A stretch of DNA of 45,614 nucleotides from a virus. Positions 36,014-42,707 of this stretch are shown one piece after another. The notes under the pieces are model-generated. The model saw nothing but the letters and a program-made list of their open reading frames with translations, made no database searches and was not told the DNA's origin. Within the stretch, counting starts at the first letter, position 1. Every line of letters starts with the position of its first letter. Location of the stretch: IMG/VR virus record IMGVR_UViG_3300030328_003358, positions 4,153-49,766 of that record; one strand, written 5' to 3'. The position numbers and the translations under genes were made by a program.

Positions 36014-36405
36014 TAATCCTTAATTTCAAAATGAGGGAAATCATCAAATTTATTATCATCTACCTCAAAGTTCATATTCCAATCACCACCCCAACGTAAT
36101 TTAATACCCATTGATCGAGCTATTCCTATCACGAAGCCTGCAAATAAGTGAAAGCGTTCCCTATCATCCCAATCAATAGGATAAGGGGCAACATCCACAG
36201 CCCTACTTGGATCAGAATTATGACGGCCATTTGGGTACCGTACCTTAGTCTTTCCCTCATCGTAAAGCTTGTTTTGTCTTTCAGCACTTCTATGCCCTTC
36301 CAAAACAGAACAATCAACATATTTGATAACTTCGTTAAAAACTTTTTGTAATCTTTTATCACAACTTTTTAATCTTTCTTTAGATCTTCTTCCAAATTTA
36401 GCCAT
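36013..36405 (-). CDS. M15-type peptidoglycan endopeptidase (endolysin)
   Basis: The 130-aa protein matches L-alanyl-D-glutamate / D-Ala-D-Ala peptidases of family M15: EGHRSAERQNKLYDEGKTKV, then RHNSDPSRAVDVAPYP with zinc-ligand candidates H and D, and the terminal HFE. Size is close to T5-endolysin/CwlK-like catalytic domains, with no separate wall-binding domain. It cleaves the peptide stem of peptidoglycan for lysis. It is unusual that it lies between the large terminase and the portal, far from the holin candidates. Confidence 0.85.
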   Translation of the reverse strand: MAKFGRRSKERLKSCDKRLQKVFNEVIKYVDCSVLEGHRSAERQNKLYDEGKTKVRYPNGRHNSDPSRAVDVAPYPIDWDDRERFHLFAGFVIGIARSMGIKLRWGGDWNMNFEVDDNKFDDFPHFEIKD

Positions 36406-36433
36406 TTTTTTTAAATTTCCTTATATTTTTTTA

Positions 36434-37984
36434 TTATGCTACTACCCAGCTTTTTGCTTTTGGCTTTTTCTTGTACCATCCATCTCTTGATTCTTTCATA
36501 TTTTGAGGAGGATGCGCATACTTACAAGCATAAGCTAAAGCATCTATAGTATCATCATGAGCCATACGAGGTCCAAAAGTCATTATCTCTCTATGTAAAT
36601 CATATTGAGTTTTTTTAATATGAACCTGACCTACTGCAAATCTCTGAGCAAGTATTTCCTGAATCCTATCTCTTTTACTCATTCTGGTTCCAGGTTTTTC
36701 TTCTTTAAAAGGAATAATAAATTCATTCCTTCTTTGCATTTCTGCTCTTAAAGATTGAAATATAGGCTTAGACATAGTAGTGTCTTCTATAGTAAAAAGC
36801 GTTGGTTTGTAAATTTTAGCATATTCGAATATGTAATCCACAATACCTTTTTTATTAGAACCAGGAACACCTAATACTGGTAATGTCCTATTTCTAATGT
36901 AATCTATAACATATAGATTATTATCAGGAGTAACCCCTACAACTATAATTACACTAAAATCAGAATTTCTTCTTGCTGAATCTGTTGCTGGGTCCACTCC
37001 TACAAAAATCTTGCATGGCTTTGGGTCATCATCTTTCGGGACAATATACAAAGTGCCATTATCATCTTTTTTAAAATCTCCATCCCAATATCTTATATGG
37101 TCTCTATTAAAAATAGAATCTTCTTCACTTTGAACTTCCATCATATATTCTTGATAGAATTTCTGAGGAGTTCCAGAATCTTGATAAAACTTCTTTTTTC
37201 TTTCCATTTCTTTATGACCAAACCATGAGGGCCATAAAGGAGTCCCATCTTCTTGTAAAGCTTTATAACTGATTATTTTCCAACTATAATCTTCTTTTTC
37301 TTTCTTTGCTTGTTCATTACCAATTAAAATCTTTTGTATAAATGAATCAAAATGAACAGGAGTTCCATTTATTCTTAATCTTCCAGTCTTCGGTTCCAAG
37401 GCAGGAAAGACGACTGCTGTAACAAGGTTTGAGATTTTCGCTCTGGACTCTGCTGTGACCGTATTGTTTTCATCTTCAAAATCATCAAGAACAATAAGAT
37501 CATACCGTTTATGCAACTTAGCACCACCACGAATACCAGAAAGATTAGACTTACTAATAAGTTTACTACCATTTTTAAGTTCAATATCATCTTCTGTCCA
37601 TTTTCTTCCTCTTATATCTCCAAAGTAATATTTCAATCTTTCGTTAAATTCAATATGATACTTTATGTAATCTAAATTTGGAACTGATATTTTAGAAGAC
37701 GCTGCTACCCATCCATAAAACAATGGTTCTTTGCTAAATACAAAGTCATGTAATATATTGCATTTTGTTAATACTGTTTTTCCGTGACCACGTGGAAGTA
37801 TGACACCTAATTGCCTAATAGATTCATTGGATAATGCATCTGCTACTTCATAATGGAAAAATGGAGTTTCTGATCTCATGAAATCTTCATGAAGAAATAA
37901 TTTACCGAAAGCAATTAAATCAGTATAAGCTAATTGCAATTCTTCTTCCATTTTACTTACATTATTAAAATTTACATTAGACAA
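36434..37984 (-). CDS. terminase large subunit
   Basis: The 516-aa packaging motor has a Walker A LPRGHGKT (residues 63-70), Walker B LIVLDD with E170 (163-170), the coupling motif NGTP (206-209), and a C-terminal RNase-H-like nuclease with VGVDPATDS (D331), TIEDTT (E400) and AHDDTIDA (D477/D478). All key residues are present. The start appears to be TTG at 37984, since GAGGATATT stands before it and the next in-frame ATG (37951) has no ribosome binding site. It cuts and translocates DNA into the prohead through the portal. Confidence 0.95.
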   Translation of the reverse strand: MSNVNFNNVSKMEEELQLAYTDLIAFGKLFLHEDFMRSETPFFHYEVADALSNESIRQLGVILPRGHGKTVLTKCNILHDFVFSKEPLFYGWVAASSKISVPNLDYIKYHIEFNERLKYYFGDIRGRKWTEDDIELKNGSKLISKSNLSGIRGGAKLHKRYDLIVLDDFEDENNTVTAESRAKISNLVTAVVFPALEPKTGRLRINGTPVHFDSFIQKILIGNEQAKKEKEDYSWKIISYKALQEDGTPLWPSWFGHKEMERKKKFYQDSGTPQKFYQEYMMEVQSEEDSIFNRDHIRYWDGDFKKDDNGTLYIVPKDDDPKPCKIFVGVDPATDSARRNSDFSVIIVVGVTPDNNLYVIDYIRNRTLPVLGVPGSNKKGIVDYIFEYAKIYKPTLFTIEDTTMSKPIFQSLRAEMQRRNEFIIPFKEEKPGTRMSKRDRIQEILAQRFAVGQVHIKKTQYDLHREIMTFGPRMAHDDTIDALAYACKYAHPPQNMKESRDGWYKKKPKAKSWVVA

Positions 37985-38052
37985 AATATCCTCAAATCAA
38001 CTATAATAGATTAATTAGAACCATTCTTTTTAACAAGATTTATTTCAAAAAA

Positions 38053-38196
38053 CTAATTTTTCAATTTCTTTTTACTTTTTATATGCTTTTTATAAAGCTT
38101 TTCTACATCAGGATTACTATCTAGTATTTTCAACCAATCATTTAATGGTATCTGTTCTGATAACCACATGTCTAAATATTCCTCTGGACTAGCCAT
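38053..38196 (-). CDS. small hypothetical protein upstream of the large terminase
   Basis: ATG at 38196 overlaps the TAA of the 473-aa gene (TAATG); TAG is at 38053-38055. The 47-aa product has an acidic, aromatic N-terminus (MASPEEYLDMWLSEQ) and a Lys-rich C-terminus. No family was recognised; translational coupling puts it in the packaging cluster. Confidence 0.6.
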   Translation of the reverse strand: MASPEEYLDMWLSEQIPLNDWLKILDSNPDVEKLYKKHIKSKKKLKN

Positions 38197-39617
38197 TATT
38201 TAATAATCTTTAATGTATCTATAATTTGTTTCGGACCCCATTGAGGTGTTCCTGGATAAAACTTATTCAGCCAAGTTTCTGCTTTTTGAATATCCTTTTT
38301 AGGAGTCGCTTTTAAAGTATCTATCTCTGTTTGCATCATAGCTGGAGATTGAAGCTCTTGACTAGAAGGCCTACGAACATTAGAAGGGACATATCTGCCA
38401 ACATCATCAAAATTATAGTTAGGATCAGATTTTCTAGGATCGGAACCTGGAACTTCTCTCATCTCAAACTCTCTTGGTCTTGAATCATATGCTTCCATTA
38501 AATTTATTTCTCCTCCTCCAAATGCAGGCATCGATCTATCTATTATATTTGCTTGTTCTTTACTTACTAGAGGACGTGGTTGAGCAACAGCTCCATATTC
38601 AAAATCTAAATCTTTGAACCGTTTTAAGTTCAGATTTGTACTTAGATCAAAACCCCTTTGTCTTGACAATTCATTTTCATAGTCTAATCTTCTTGATTGA
38701 GAACTAGTACTCCGACCACCTGGAATTGTTGTGACATCTCCAGGTATTCTATCTTTTGTTACAGCTCCAGGCGGCAAATTTCTTGGTTGCCTTGTAGTTA
38801 TAGCGTCAGGAAATGGTCTGCCTGTTGGATCTAAAAACTCACCTCTTCTTACTCCTTCTGCAGGATAGCTAGGAGCTCTATTTACAGTCTCTGGTTTCTC
38901 ATATTTAAATTTATCAAAACCTTTTGGATCTCTAAATTCACCTTTAGTAGGAACAGGTTCTCTTTTAGCAATTTGATTTTTAAAAGGATTGTTCTTAGGT
39001 GTAAACTTAACATTAGAACCTGCTAAATCTTTTAGTTTAACATCTTTAAATATAGGATCTTTGATATTAGTAAACTTAGTTATAAGGTCTTCAGGACTTT
39101 TAATGCCTATATTTTTAGAACCTGCCTTAGGACTATATCCCATAGGTTTCATAACCTCACTTTTTAACTCTTTACCACCAGCTGAAACAATACCACCAGT
39201 TGCATCGTCTATTTGATCTATTGTTTTCTTAACATCTTTTATTTGTCCCCTTGGAGCACCTGCAACATATGAATATATATCAGAGGCTTTAATTCCACCA
39301 GGATTTGCTTCTTTCACATCTTTTGGTAACATTCTGTATAAAGGATTATCAGGACGAATAGTAGGGCTTGGTAAATTCCCTTTAAACTTATCCTTTAATT
39401 TACTAAGTACTAAAAAAGGTTCTGCAATCCTTTTAGCTCCATATGCAACTGCAGCTTTTTTCCCTTGATTCCAAGCTACAGGTACTATAGCTGCAATAGT
39501 TGCTACAACAGCTAAATCAGATGCTATATTACTTGAACCTCCTTCTACAGGTATTCCTCTCTCATCAAATTGAAGTGCTCCCTCAGCTTGTATATTTGTA
39601 TTGTCTTCATTTGCCAT
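38196..39617 (-). CDS. hypothetical protein in the packaging cluster (473 aa)
   Basis: The start at 39617 is chosen because AAAGGAG stands 7 bases upstream; a longer frame starts at 39644. The protein has a hydrophobic segment near residues 33-50 (IASDLAVVATIAAIVPVAW) and then a long Pro/Arg/Lys-rich region with many short PxR and DPxGR pieces, probably disordered. It overlaps the small terminase. It could be an internal head or ejection protein by composition, but its place between the two terminase genes is unusual. No family was recognised. Confidence 0.6.
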   Translation of the reverse strand: MANEDNTNIQAEGALQFDERGIPVEGGSSNIASDLAVVATIAAIVPVAWNQGKKAAVAYGAKRIAEPFLVLSKLKDKFKGNLPSPTIRPDNPLYRMLPKDVKEANPGGIKASDIYSYVAGAPRGQIKDVKKTIDQIDDATGGIVSAGGKELKSEVMKPMGYSPKAGSKNIGIKSPEDLITKFTNIKDPIFKDVKLKDLAGSNVKFTPKNNPFKNQIAKREPVPTKGEFRDPKGFDKFKYEKPETVNRAPSYPAEGVRRGEFLDPTGRPFPDAITTRQPRNLPPGAVTKDRIPGDVTTIPGGRSTSSQSRRLDYENELSRQRGFDLSTNLNLKRFKDLDFEYGAVAQPRPLVSKEQANIIDRSMPAFGGGEINLMEAYDSRPREFEMREVPGSDPRKSDPNYNFDDVGRYVPSNVRRPSSQELQSPAMMQTEIDTLKATPKKDIQKAETWLNKFYPGTPQWGPKQIIDTLKIIK

Positions 39618-40344
39618 CTGTAATCTCCTTTGGTCTTTCTGCACTCTCTAATGACTGTTTATCAAACCCTTGAAATACTGCTCCTGTTAATTGAGTAACC
39701 TGAGTTTTATTCTTATCTTCCATGTCCATAATATCAGCCAATTTAAATAATGCCTTTAATTTAGTGTCATCTTTTCCAGAGGATAATGCAATCCTATATA
39801 TACCCTCTAATATCGCTTTTTCATCTATGCCTATTTCTTCTAAAACAGGCTTTAATTCTTCTTTCATAGCAGTTTTTATCCTTGTTGTTTTAACTAATTG
39901 TCCAGCACGCAATCCTGCATAGTGCGGGTCATTTGTCGGAAATGCCTTTAGATACGCCATGCGAGCATCCATACCAGATGCAATATACTGGACAAAAACT
40001 TCTTCTTTACTTGATAGTTTCTGTCTATCCTCTATTCTTTGATTACGATCTATATTTCCACCTAAAGAATATATATTAACTCTTTTAGATGTATCAAACA
40101 ATGTCTTTTCACTTACTATAAATGTACCTGTACATGTGCCTATATAATCAATCTCTCTTACTTTTCCTTTAGGCTTTTTCATAGTACCTTTACGCAAAAT
40201 CTGTATTATGCAGCCATCGTCTGCTAAAACCCAATCACCTATGTGACCATCCCTCCAATCCTCTATATACGTAATCCCATCAGGCACCTCTTGCTTAGAT
40301 TCAAATACTGTGTGACTAATATTGTTTACTTTGTAATACCTCAT
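39607..40344 (-). CDS. terminase small subunit
   Basis: The 245-aa protein has a C-terminal terminase-small-subunit pattern: LSSKEEVFVQYIASGMDARM with AYLKAFPTNDPHYAGLRAGQ, then IKTAMKEELKPVLEEIGIDE and a helix IRIALSSGKDDTKLKALFKL-like stretch. The first ~100 residues form an extra beta-rich domain (YIGTCTGTFIV) not usual in short TerS proteins. It recognises phage DNA for packaging and is followed by the large subunit three genes later. A hairpin directly precedes its GGAG. Confidence 0.75.
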   Translation of the reverse strand: MRYYKVNNISHTVFESKQEVPDGITYIEDWRDGHIGDWVLADDGCIIQILRKGTMKKPKGKVREIDYIGTCTGTFIVSEKTLFDTSKRVNIYSLGGNIDRNQRIEDRQKLSSKEEVFVQYIASGMDARMAYLKAFPTNDPHYAGLRAGQLVKTTRIKTAMKEELKPVLEEIGIDEKAILEGIYRIALSSGKDDTKLKALFKLADIMDMEDKNKTQVTQLTGAVFQGFDKQSLESAERPKEITDGK

Positions 40345-40352
40345 AATACTCC

Positions 40353-40368
40353 AATCCCGCCAGGGATT
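40353..40368 (-). promoter_or_regulatory. hairpin abutting the small-terminase ribosome binding site
   Basis: On the minus-strand mRNA AATCCC, loop TGGC and GGGATT form a 6-bp hairpin that is immediately followed by GGAG and the ATG at 40344. It would leave the ribosome binding site exposed but close to a stable helix, so it could tune small-terminase translation. Confidence 0.4.
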
Positions 40369-40377
40369 TGGGTTAGG

Positions 40378-40566
40378 TTAACTAATTCCAAGATCATCTT
40401 CACATATCTCCTGAATCATATTTTGTAACTCTTTGGGCACCTCTACTGTTTTACCGTCTATCTCAAAATTAAGTATATCTAAATCACTAAAGTCTTCAGA
40501 TAAATGTTCTATGTCACCTGTTTTAGTGTCATATATAATTTTAAGATTATATTTCTTTATTGCCAT
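40378..40566 (-). CDS. small acidic protein, first gene of the late operon
   Basis: The ATG at 40566 follows CCAGGAGGTTATT, one of the strongest SD sites in the window; longer readings upstream lack one. The 62-aa product is acidic with an alternating beta pattern (KIIYDTKTGDIEHLSEDFSD) and a helical C-terminus (PKELQNMIQEICEDD). No family was recognised. Its place behind the late leader suggests high expression, for example as a regulator or structural accessory. Confidence 0.65.
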   Translation of the reverse strand: MAIKKYNLKIIYDTKTGDIEHLSEDFSDLDILNFEIDGKTVEVPKELQNMIQEICEDDLGIS

Positions 40567-40623
40567 AATAACCTCCTGGATGTAACTATCCCCTGGGAAC
40601 AAAAGTTCATTTTCAGTTTAACT

Positions 40624-40647
40624 TTAAACTTCGCTTAAGCCAGTCAT
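40624..40647 (-). CDS. possible 7-codon leader peptide
   Basis: In the late leader, TAAGGGAGAA is followed by ATG (40645-40647) and a frame MTGLSEV that stops at 40624-40626. The SD spacing is reasonable. It may be a translated upstream ORF, but its shortness makes chance likely. Confidence 0.25.
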   Translation of the reverse strand: MTGLSEV

Positions 40648-40683
40648 TTCTCCCTTACCCAAGTTTATATTAAAGCAGTTTTT

Positions 40684-40803
40684 ATCGGTTATTGGGGACA
40701 AACTCATAATCCTATTTGGTGAGCAACCCAACTTCTGAACCTCTAAGCAGAACTATTGCAAGTGTACTTAAAGGCTGATAGCTAAAATAAATCAACTACC
40801 GAT
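40684..40803 (-). ncRNA. structured 5' leader of the late transcript
   Basis: On the minus strand ATCGGT (40803 downwards) pairs with ACCGAT (ending at 40684), with TTG/CAA continuing past two positions, one of which can be a G-U pair only on this strand. Nested inside, in order, are CTAT/ATAG enclosing AAGT/ACTT, TTCTG/CAGAA, and TTGGG/CCCAA enclosing CTCA/TGAG, giving a cloverleaf-like multibranch fold of 120 nt. A sigma70-like promoter at 40809-40837 would start transcription at about 40802-40803, exactly at the closing stem. It may stabilise the 38-kb late mRNA or regulate anti-termination. No known family was recognised. Confidence 0.5.
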
Positions 40804-40808
40804 ATTGA

Positions 40809-40837
40809 AATATATAATATAACAAATCGAAAAACAA
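40809..40837 (-). promoter_or_regulatory. sigma70-like promoter for the late operon
   Basis: On the minus strand TTGTTT (40837-40832), a 17-bp spacer and TATATT (40814-40809) match -35 and -10 boxes. The expected start is about 6-7 bases downstream, at the 5' end of the structured leader. This is the only well-formed promoter I see upstream of the late genes. Confidence 0.55.
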
Positions 40838-40888
40838 GAAGGTTTTAAAAATTATAGAATTTTAGTGCTTACCCTTTATTATTATACT

Positions 40889-40910
40889 ACCCCCCTATCA
40901 GGGGGTTTTT
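40889..40910 (+). terminator. plus-strand terminator in the divergent region
   Basis: ACCCCC, loop CTATCA, GGGGGT and then TTTT form a classic intrinsic terminator read on the plus strand. No plus-strand gene lies upstream, so it probably shields the right-arm genes from antisense transcription entering from the left. Confidence 0.7.
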
Positions 40911-40922
40911 GATATATCAAAA
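40907..40922. promoter_or_regulatory. perfect 16-bp palindrome, operator candidate
   Basis: TTTTGATATATCAAAA is a perfect palindrome. It overlaps the T-tract of the terminator and lies about 20 bp upstream of the repeated promoter motif at 40941. Its size and position fit a dimeric repressor or activator site. No regulator gene is recognised in the window. Confidence 0.4.
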
Positions 40923-40940
40923 TTAGTTATTTTTGATTTA

Positions 40941-40970
40941 TATTATTATGTTATTATGATATATTATAAT
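40941..40970 (+). promoter_or_regulatory. early promoter candidate, copy 1
   Basis: TATTATTATGTTATTATGAT followed by ATATTATAAT lies about 20 bp upstream of the ATG at 40992. It matches the sequence at 41317-41345 almost base for base (two substitutions and a one-base gap). The -10-like TATAAT at its end and the repetition support a promoter. A virion or phage RNA polymerase could be its reader. Confidence 0.6.
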
Positions 40971-40991
40971 TTAATTTAAGGAGAATTAATC

Positions 40992-41255
40992 ATGGCAGGT
41001 AAACCTATAGCTAAACCTACTAGAGATCTAGAAGATAGGCTAAATAAATTGATTGATACTTATATGGATGAGTACGACGAGGCTGAAGCAGGATGGTCTA
41101 CATTTAGTCGTACATTAAGAAAATCTATACCTGGAAAATCTCAACTTAAGAGAATATTTCTAGATAATTTAGGTGAAATGCAATTATTAGCAATAGCTTT
41201 CAAAGATGATGCAACAGCTGATAAAATTACTGCATTACTTAAAGCATATAAATAG
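40992..41255 (+). CDS. small early protein (87 aa)
   Basis: An 87-aa, mainly helical protein with an acidic middle (YMDEYDEAEAGW) and basic flanks. It follows TTTAAGGAG and the repeated promoter motif, and it is closed by a strong terminator, so it is a single-gene unit, as expected of an early host-takeover or regulatory gene. No family was recognised. Confidence 0.75.
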   Translation: MAGKPIAKPTRDLEDRLNKLIDTYMDEYDEAEAGWSTFSRTLRKSIPGKSQLKRIFLDNLGEMQLLAIAFKDDATADKITALLKAYK

Positions 41256-41270
41256 ATTGTTTGTTCCTTT

Positions 41271-41309
41271 CCTAGTGTGTGTATTCGTACATGCACTAGG
41301 TTTTTTTTT
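41271..41309 (+). terminator. strong intrinsic terminator
   Basis: CCTAGTGTGTGTA (41271-41283), TTCG tetraloop and TACATGCACTAGG (41288-41300) form a 13-bp hairpin with two G-U pairs, followed by nine T residues. It ends the single-gene transcript of the 87-aa protein. Confidence 0.9.
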
Positions 41310-41316
41310 CTGTATT

Positions 41317-41346
41317 TATTCTTATGTTCTTATGATATATATAATA
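41317..41346 (+). promoter_or_regulatory. early promoter candidate, copy 2
   Basis: TATTCTTATGTTCTTATGAT followed by ATATATAATA repeats the motif at 40941-40970. It stands directly after the terminator and 33 bp before the ATG at 41380, so a new transcript should start here. Confidence 0.6.
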
Positions 41347-41379
41347 CCAACATATACTAAACAGAAAGAGAGGTAGCTT

Positions 41380-41583
41380 ATGATTATAATACCAATAGAT
41401 ATACCTAATATGGATGCAAAAGAGTCGTTAAATAAAACCGATTTACTTGCTAAGTGTAAGAGTATGCTAGGTGAAAATTTATTCTTAGAATTCGAATATT
41501 TCAATGGAATGATTGATGATAAAGAGTATAGTGATATTCGTCCTTTGAATTATGATATGAAACATAAAAGAGGAGTAAAATAA
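41380..41583 (+). CDS. small early protein (67 aa)
   Basis: ATG at 41380 follows AAGAGAGG. The 67-aa protein begins with a beta strand (MIIIPIDIPNMDAKE) and ends in a basic tail (MKHKRGVK). Its stop overlaps the next ATG (TAATG). It heads a three-gene early unit. No family was recognised. Confidence 0.7.
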   Translation: MIIIPIDIPNMDAKESLNKTDLLAKCKSMLGENLFLEFEYFNGMIDDKEYSDIRPLNYDMKHKRGVK

Positions 41584-41735
41584 TGCCAACAGCTATTTTA
41601 ATTTGTAAGAAAGGTAGTATTGTGTTAACCAAAGAATTTCCTATAAGTAAGAAGAATTTTCATGCTTCAATAGGTTATATCACAGGTTATGCGCAAGCAA
41701 AGATAGATCGTGGTTTTAGTGTTGAATTTCAATAA
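41583..41735 (+). CDS. small basic early protein (50 aa)
   Basis: ATG 41583-41585 overlaps the previous stop; TAA is at 41733-41735. The product is a 50-aa basic alpha/beta protein (ILICKKGSIVLTKEF). It is coupled to its neighbours. No family was recognised. Confidence 0.6.
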   Translation: MPTAILICKKGSIVLTKEFPISKKNFHASIGYITGYAQAKIDRGFSVEFQ

Positions 41736-41751
41736 CAAAAGGAGGCATTGT

Positions 41752-41943
41752 ATGTTTATATATAATGTATTTCGTGTAGCAAGATCTACAGCTCCATTGT
41801 ATCAAGGCAATCCAACAAAGCTTATTAGAATTGGAAGTGTTAAAGCTAATAATTCTACTAGTGCTTGTTCAATTGTTAGAGATAGAATTGGCGCAGAGAT
41901 GGATGTTACATTGCTGGCTCACCAGATTTATAGCGTTATGTAA
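41752..41943 (+). CDS. small basic early protein (63 aa)
   Basis: The ATG at 41752 follows AAAGGAGGCATTGT; a longer reading to 41710 lacks a site. The 63-aa product (MFIYNVFRVARSTAPLYQG) has an aromatic/basic N-terminus. It ends just before a terminator. No family was recognised. Confidence 0.65.
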   Translation: MFIYNVFRVARSTAPLYQGNPTKLIRIGSVKANNSTSACSIVRDRIGAEMDVTLLAHQIYSVM

Positions 41944-41958
41944 ATTTTGGTTAAAGAG

Positions 41959-41988
41959 AGGAGATTAATAGTCTCCTTTCTTTTTTTT
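41959..41988 (+). terminator. intrinsic terminator after the three-gene early unit
   Basis: AGGAGA (41959-41964) pairs with TCTCCT (41972-41977), extendable by G-U and A-T pairs, followed by TTC and eight T residues (41981-41988). Confidence 0.8.
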
Positions 41989-42010
41989 ATGTTTTTTTGA
42001 TAGTAATCAT
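41987..42010 (+). promoter_or_regulatory. weak third copy of the early promoter motif
   Basis: TTATGTTTTTTTGATAGTAA, starting inside the terminator T-tract, shares TTATGTT-n-T-nn-TGATA with the copies at 40945 and 41321. It stands before a non-coding region that ends in its own terminator, so it could start that RNA. The match is partial. Confidence 0.35.
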
Positions 42011-42205
42011 AGAGTTATTCTGTTTGTATAAGATATATGAGACAAAAGTATATCATGTTACGATTTATAGCTAAGAATCATAAGATATTAATATCAACGG
42101 GTTAAAGGCCACTAAGATTCACGTTTTAGTTAATTCAAACTATAGTATTATTTGCAAGTAATATTATGGGTCTAATCTTTTAGGACTGAATTTGAAGATA
42201 TTTTT

Positions 42206-42289
42206 ATGCAAGCAGATAACCTTAAGCGTAGAATAGTAGCTAGAATCACATATAGTGATGATAGCATAAATAGAAGTAGTAATGTTTAA
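42206..42289 (+). pseudogene. 27-codon remnant related to the 66-aa gene at 43144
   Basis: ATG 42206 to TAA 42287-42289 encodes 27 residues; ARITYSDDS resembles KITYSEDS in the 66-aa protein, and 15 bases (AATCACATATAGTGA) are identical at 42244-42258 and 43176-43190. No good SD site precedes it. It looks like a truncated copy of that gene lying inside the non-coding transcript. Confidence 0.4.
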
Positions 42290-42379
42290 CAATTAAGTTA
42301 GTCGTTAAACAAAGATAAATAAGTTAGTGTCAATGAACAAATCCTCCTTTCTGGTTGTTCATAATGGTGAGATAAGTAG

Positions 42380-42415
42380 AGTGGTATTTTCGAGATACCA
42401 CTTTACTTTTTTTTT
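42380..42415 (+). terminator. intrinsic terminator of the small RNA
   Basis: AGTGGTAT (42380-42387), loop TTTCGAG and ATACCACT (42395-42402) form an 8-bp stem, extendable by a G-U and an A-T pair, followed by TTA, C and nine T residues. Confidence 0.85.
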
Positions 42416-42446
42416 ATGTTCTCTTGAATAATTGAGAGGAAGTAAA

Positions 42447-42626
42447 ATGGATAAATCAAGAAAAAGTTTAGCTGATATTATATTCCATGTTTATTGGAGA
42501 CAAAGAAATACTGTGAATATGTACTTATGTGCATTTATACATGTATTTGGAGCATATTGTATGATTTATATAATTACAAGATGTGTTGTTTCAATACTTA
42601 CTTTATGGATGAGATATTCAGGTTAA
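42447..42626 (+). CDS. small membrane protein (59 aa)
   Basis: ATG at 42447 follows GAGAGGAAG. The 59-aa product has a basic N-terminus and one or two hydrophobic stretches (MYLCAFIHVFGAYCMIYIIT and VVSILTLWM). It is a probable inner-membrane protein of the early region, possibly acting on host processes or superinfection. No family was recognised. Confidence 0.65.
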   Translation: MDKSRKSLADIIFHVYWRQRNTVNMYLCAFIHVFGAYCMIYIITRCVVSILTLWMRYSG

Positions 42627-42707
42627 ATTAAACAATTCAATGTATTAAAACGAGGATGGTGGATAATGGCTAATATATATTAGGGGTAGTTTTAATATTT
42701 TGATCAT

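Larger units (their letters stand above)
42040..42415 (+). ncRNA. structured small RNA with anti-Shine-Dalgarno loop
   Basis: About 375 nt without a convincing gene, between a promoter-like site and a strong terminator. Three helices are visible: CTAAGATT with AATCTTTTAG (closing stem, about 42110-42183); ATAGTATTA (42142-42150) with TAATATTAT (42159-42167), 9 bp with one G-U; and ATGAACAA (42333-42340) with TTGTTCAT (42355-42362), 8 bp. The last hairpin has the loop ATCCTCCTTTCTGG, whose CCTCCTTTCT equals the 3' tail of 16S rRNA in many bacteria. It could pair with SD sites. The 5' end is not defined. Confidence 0.5.

Noticed and set aside
36129-36490. Overlapping frames on both strands around the endolysin
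   Set aside because: The endolysin frame has complete M15 motifs and an SD site; the others do not.
40603-40991. Phage origin or attachment site
   Set aside because: No iterons, tRNA gene, integrase or AT-rich repeat cluster supports it; promoters, leader and terminator explain the region better.
41322-41504. 60-codon minus-strand frame with a hydrophobic sequence
   Set aside because: It is antisense to the 67-aa early gene and runs through the repeated promoter motif; no SD site.
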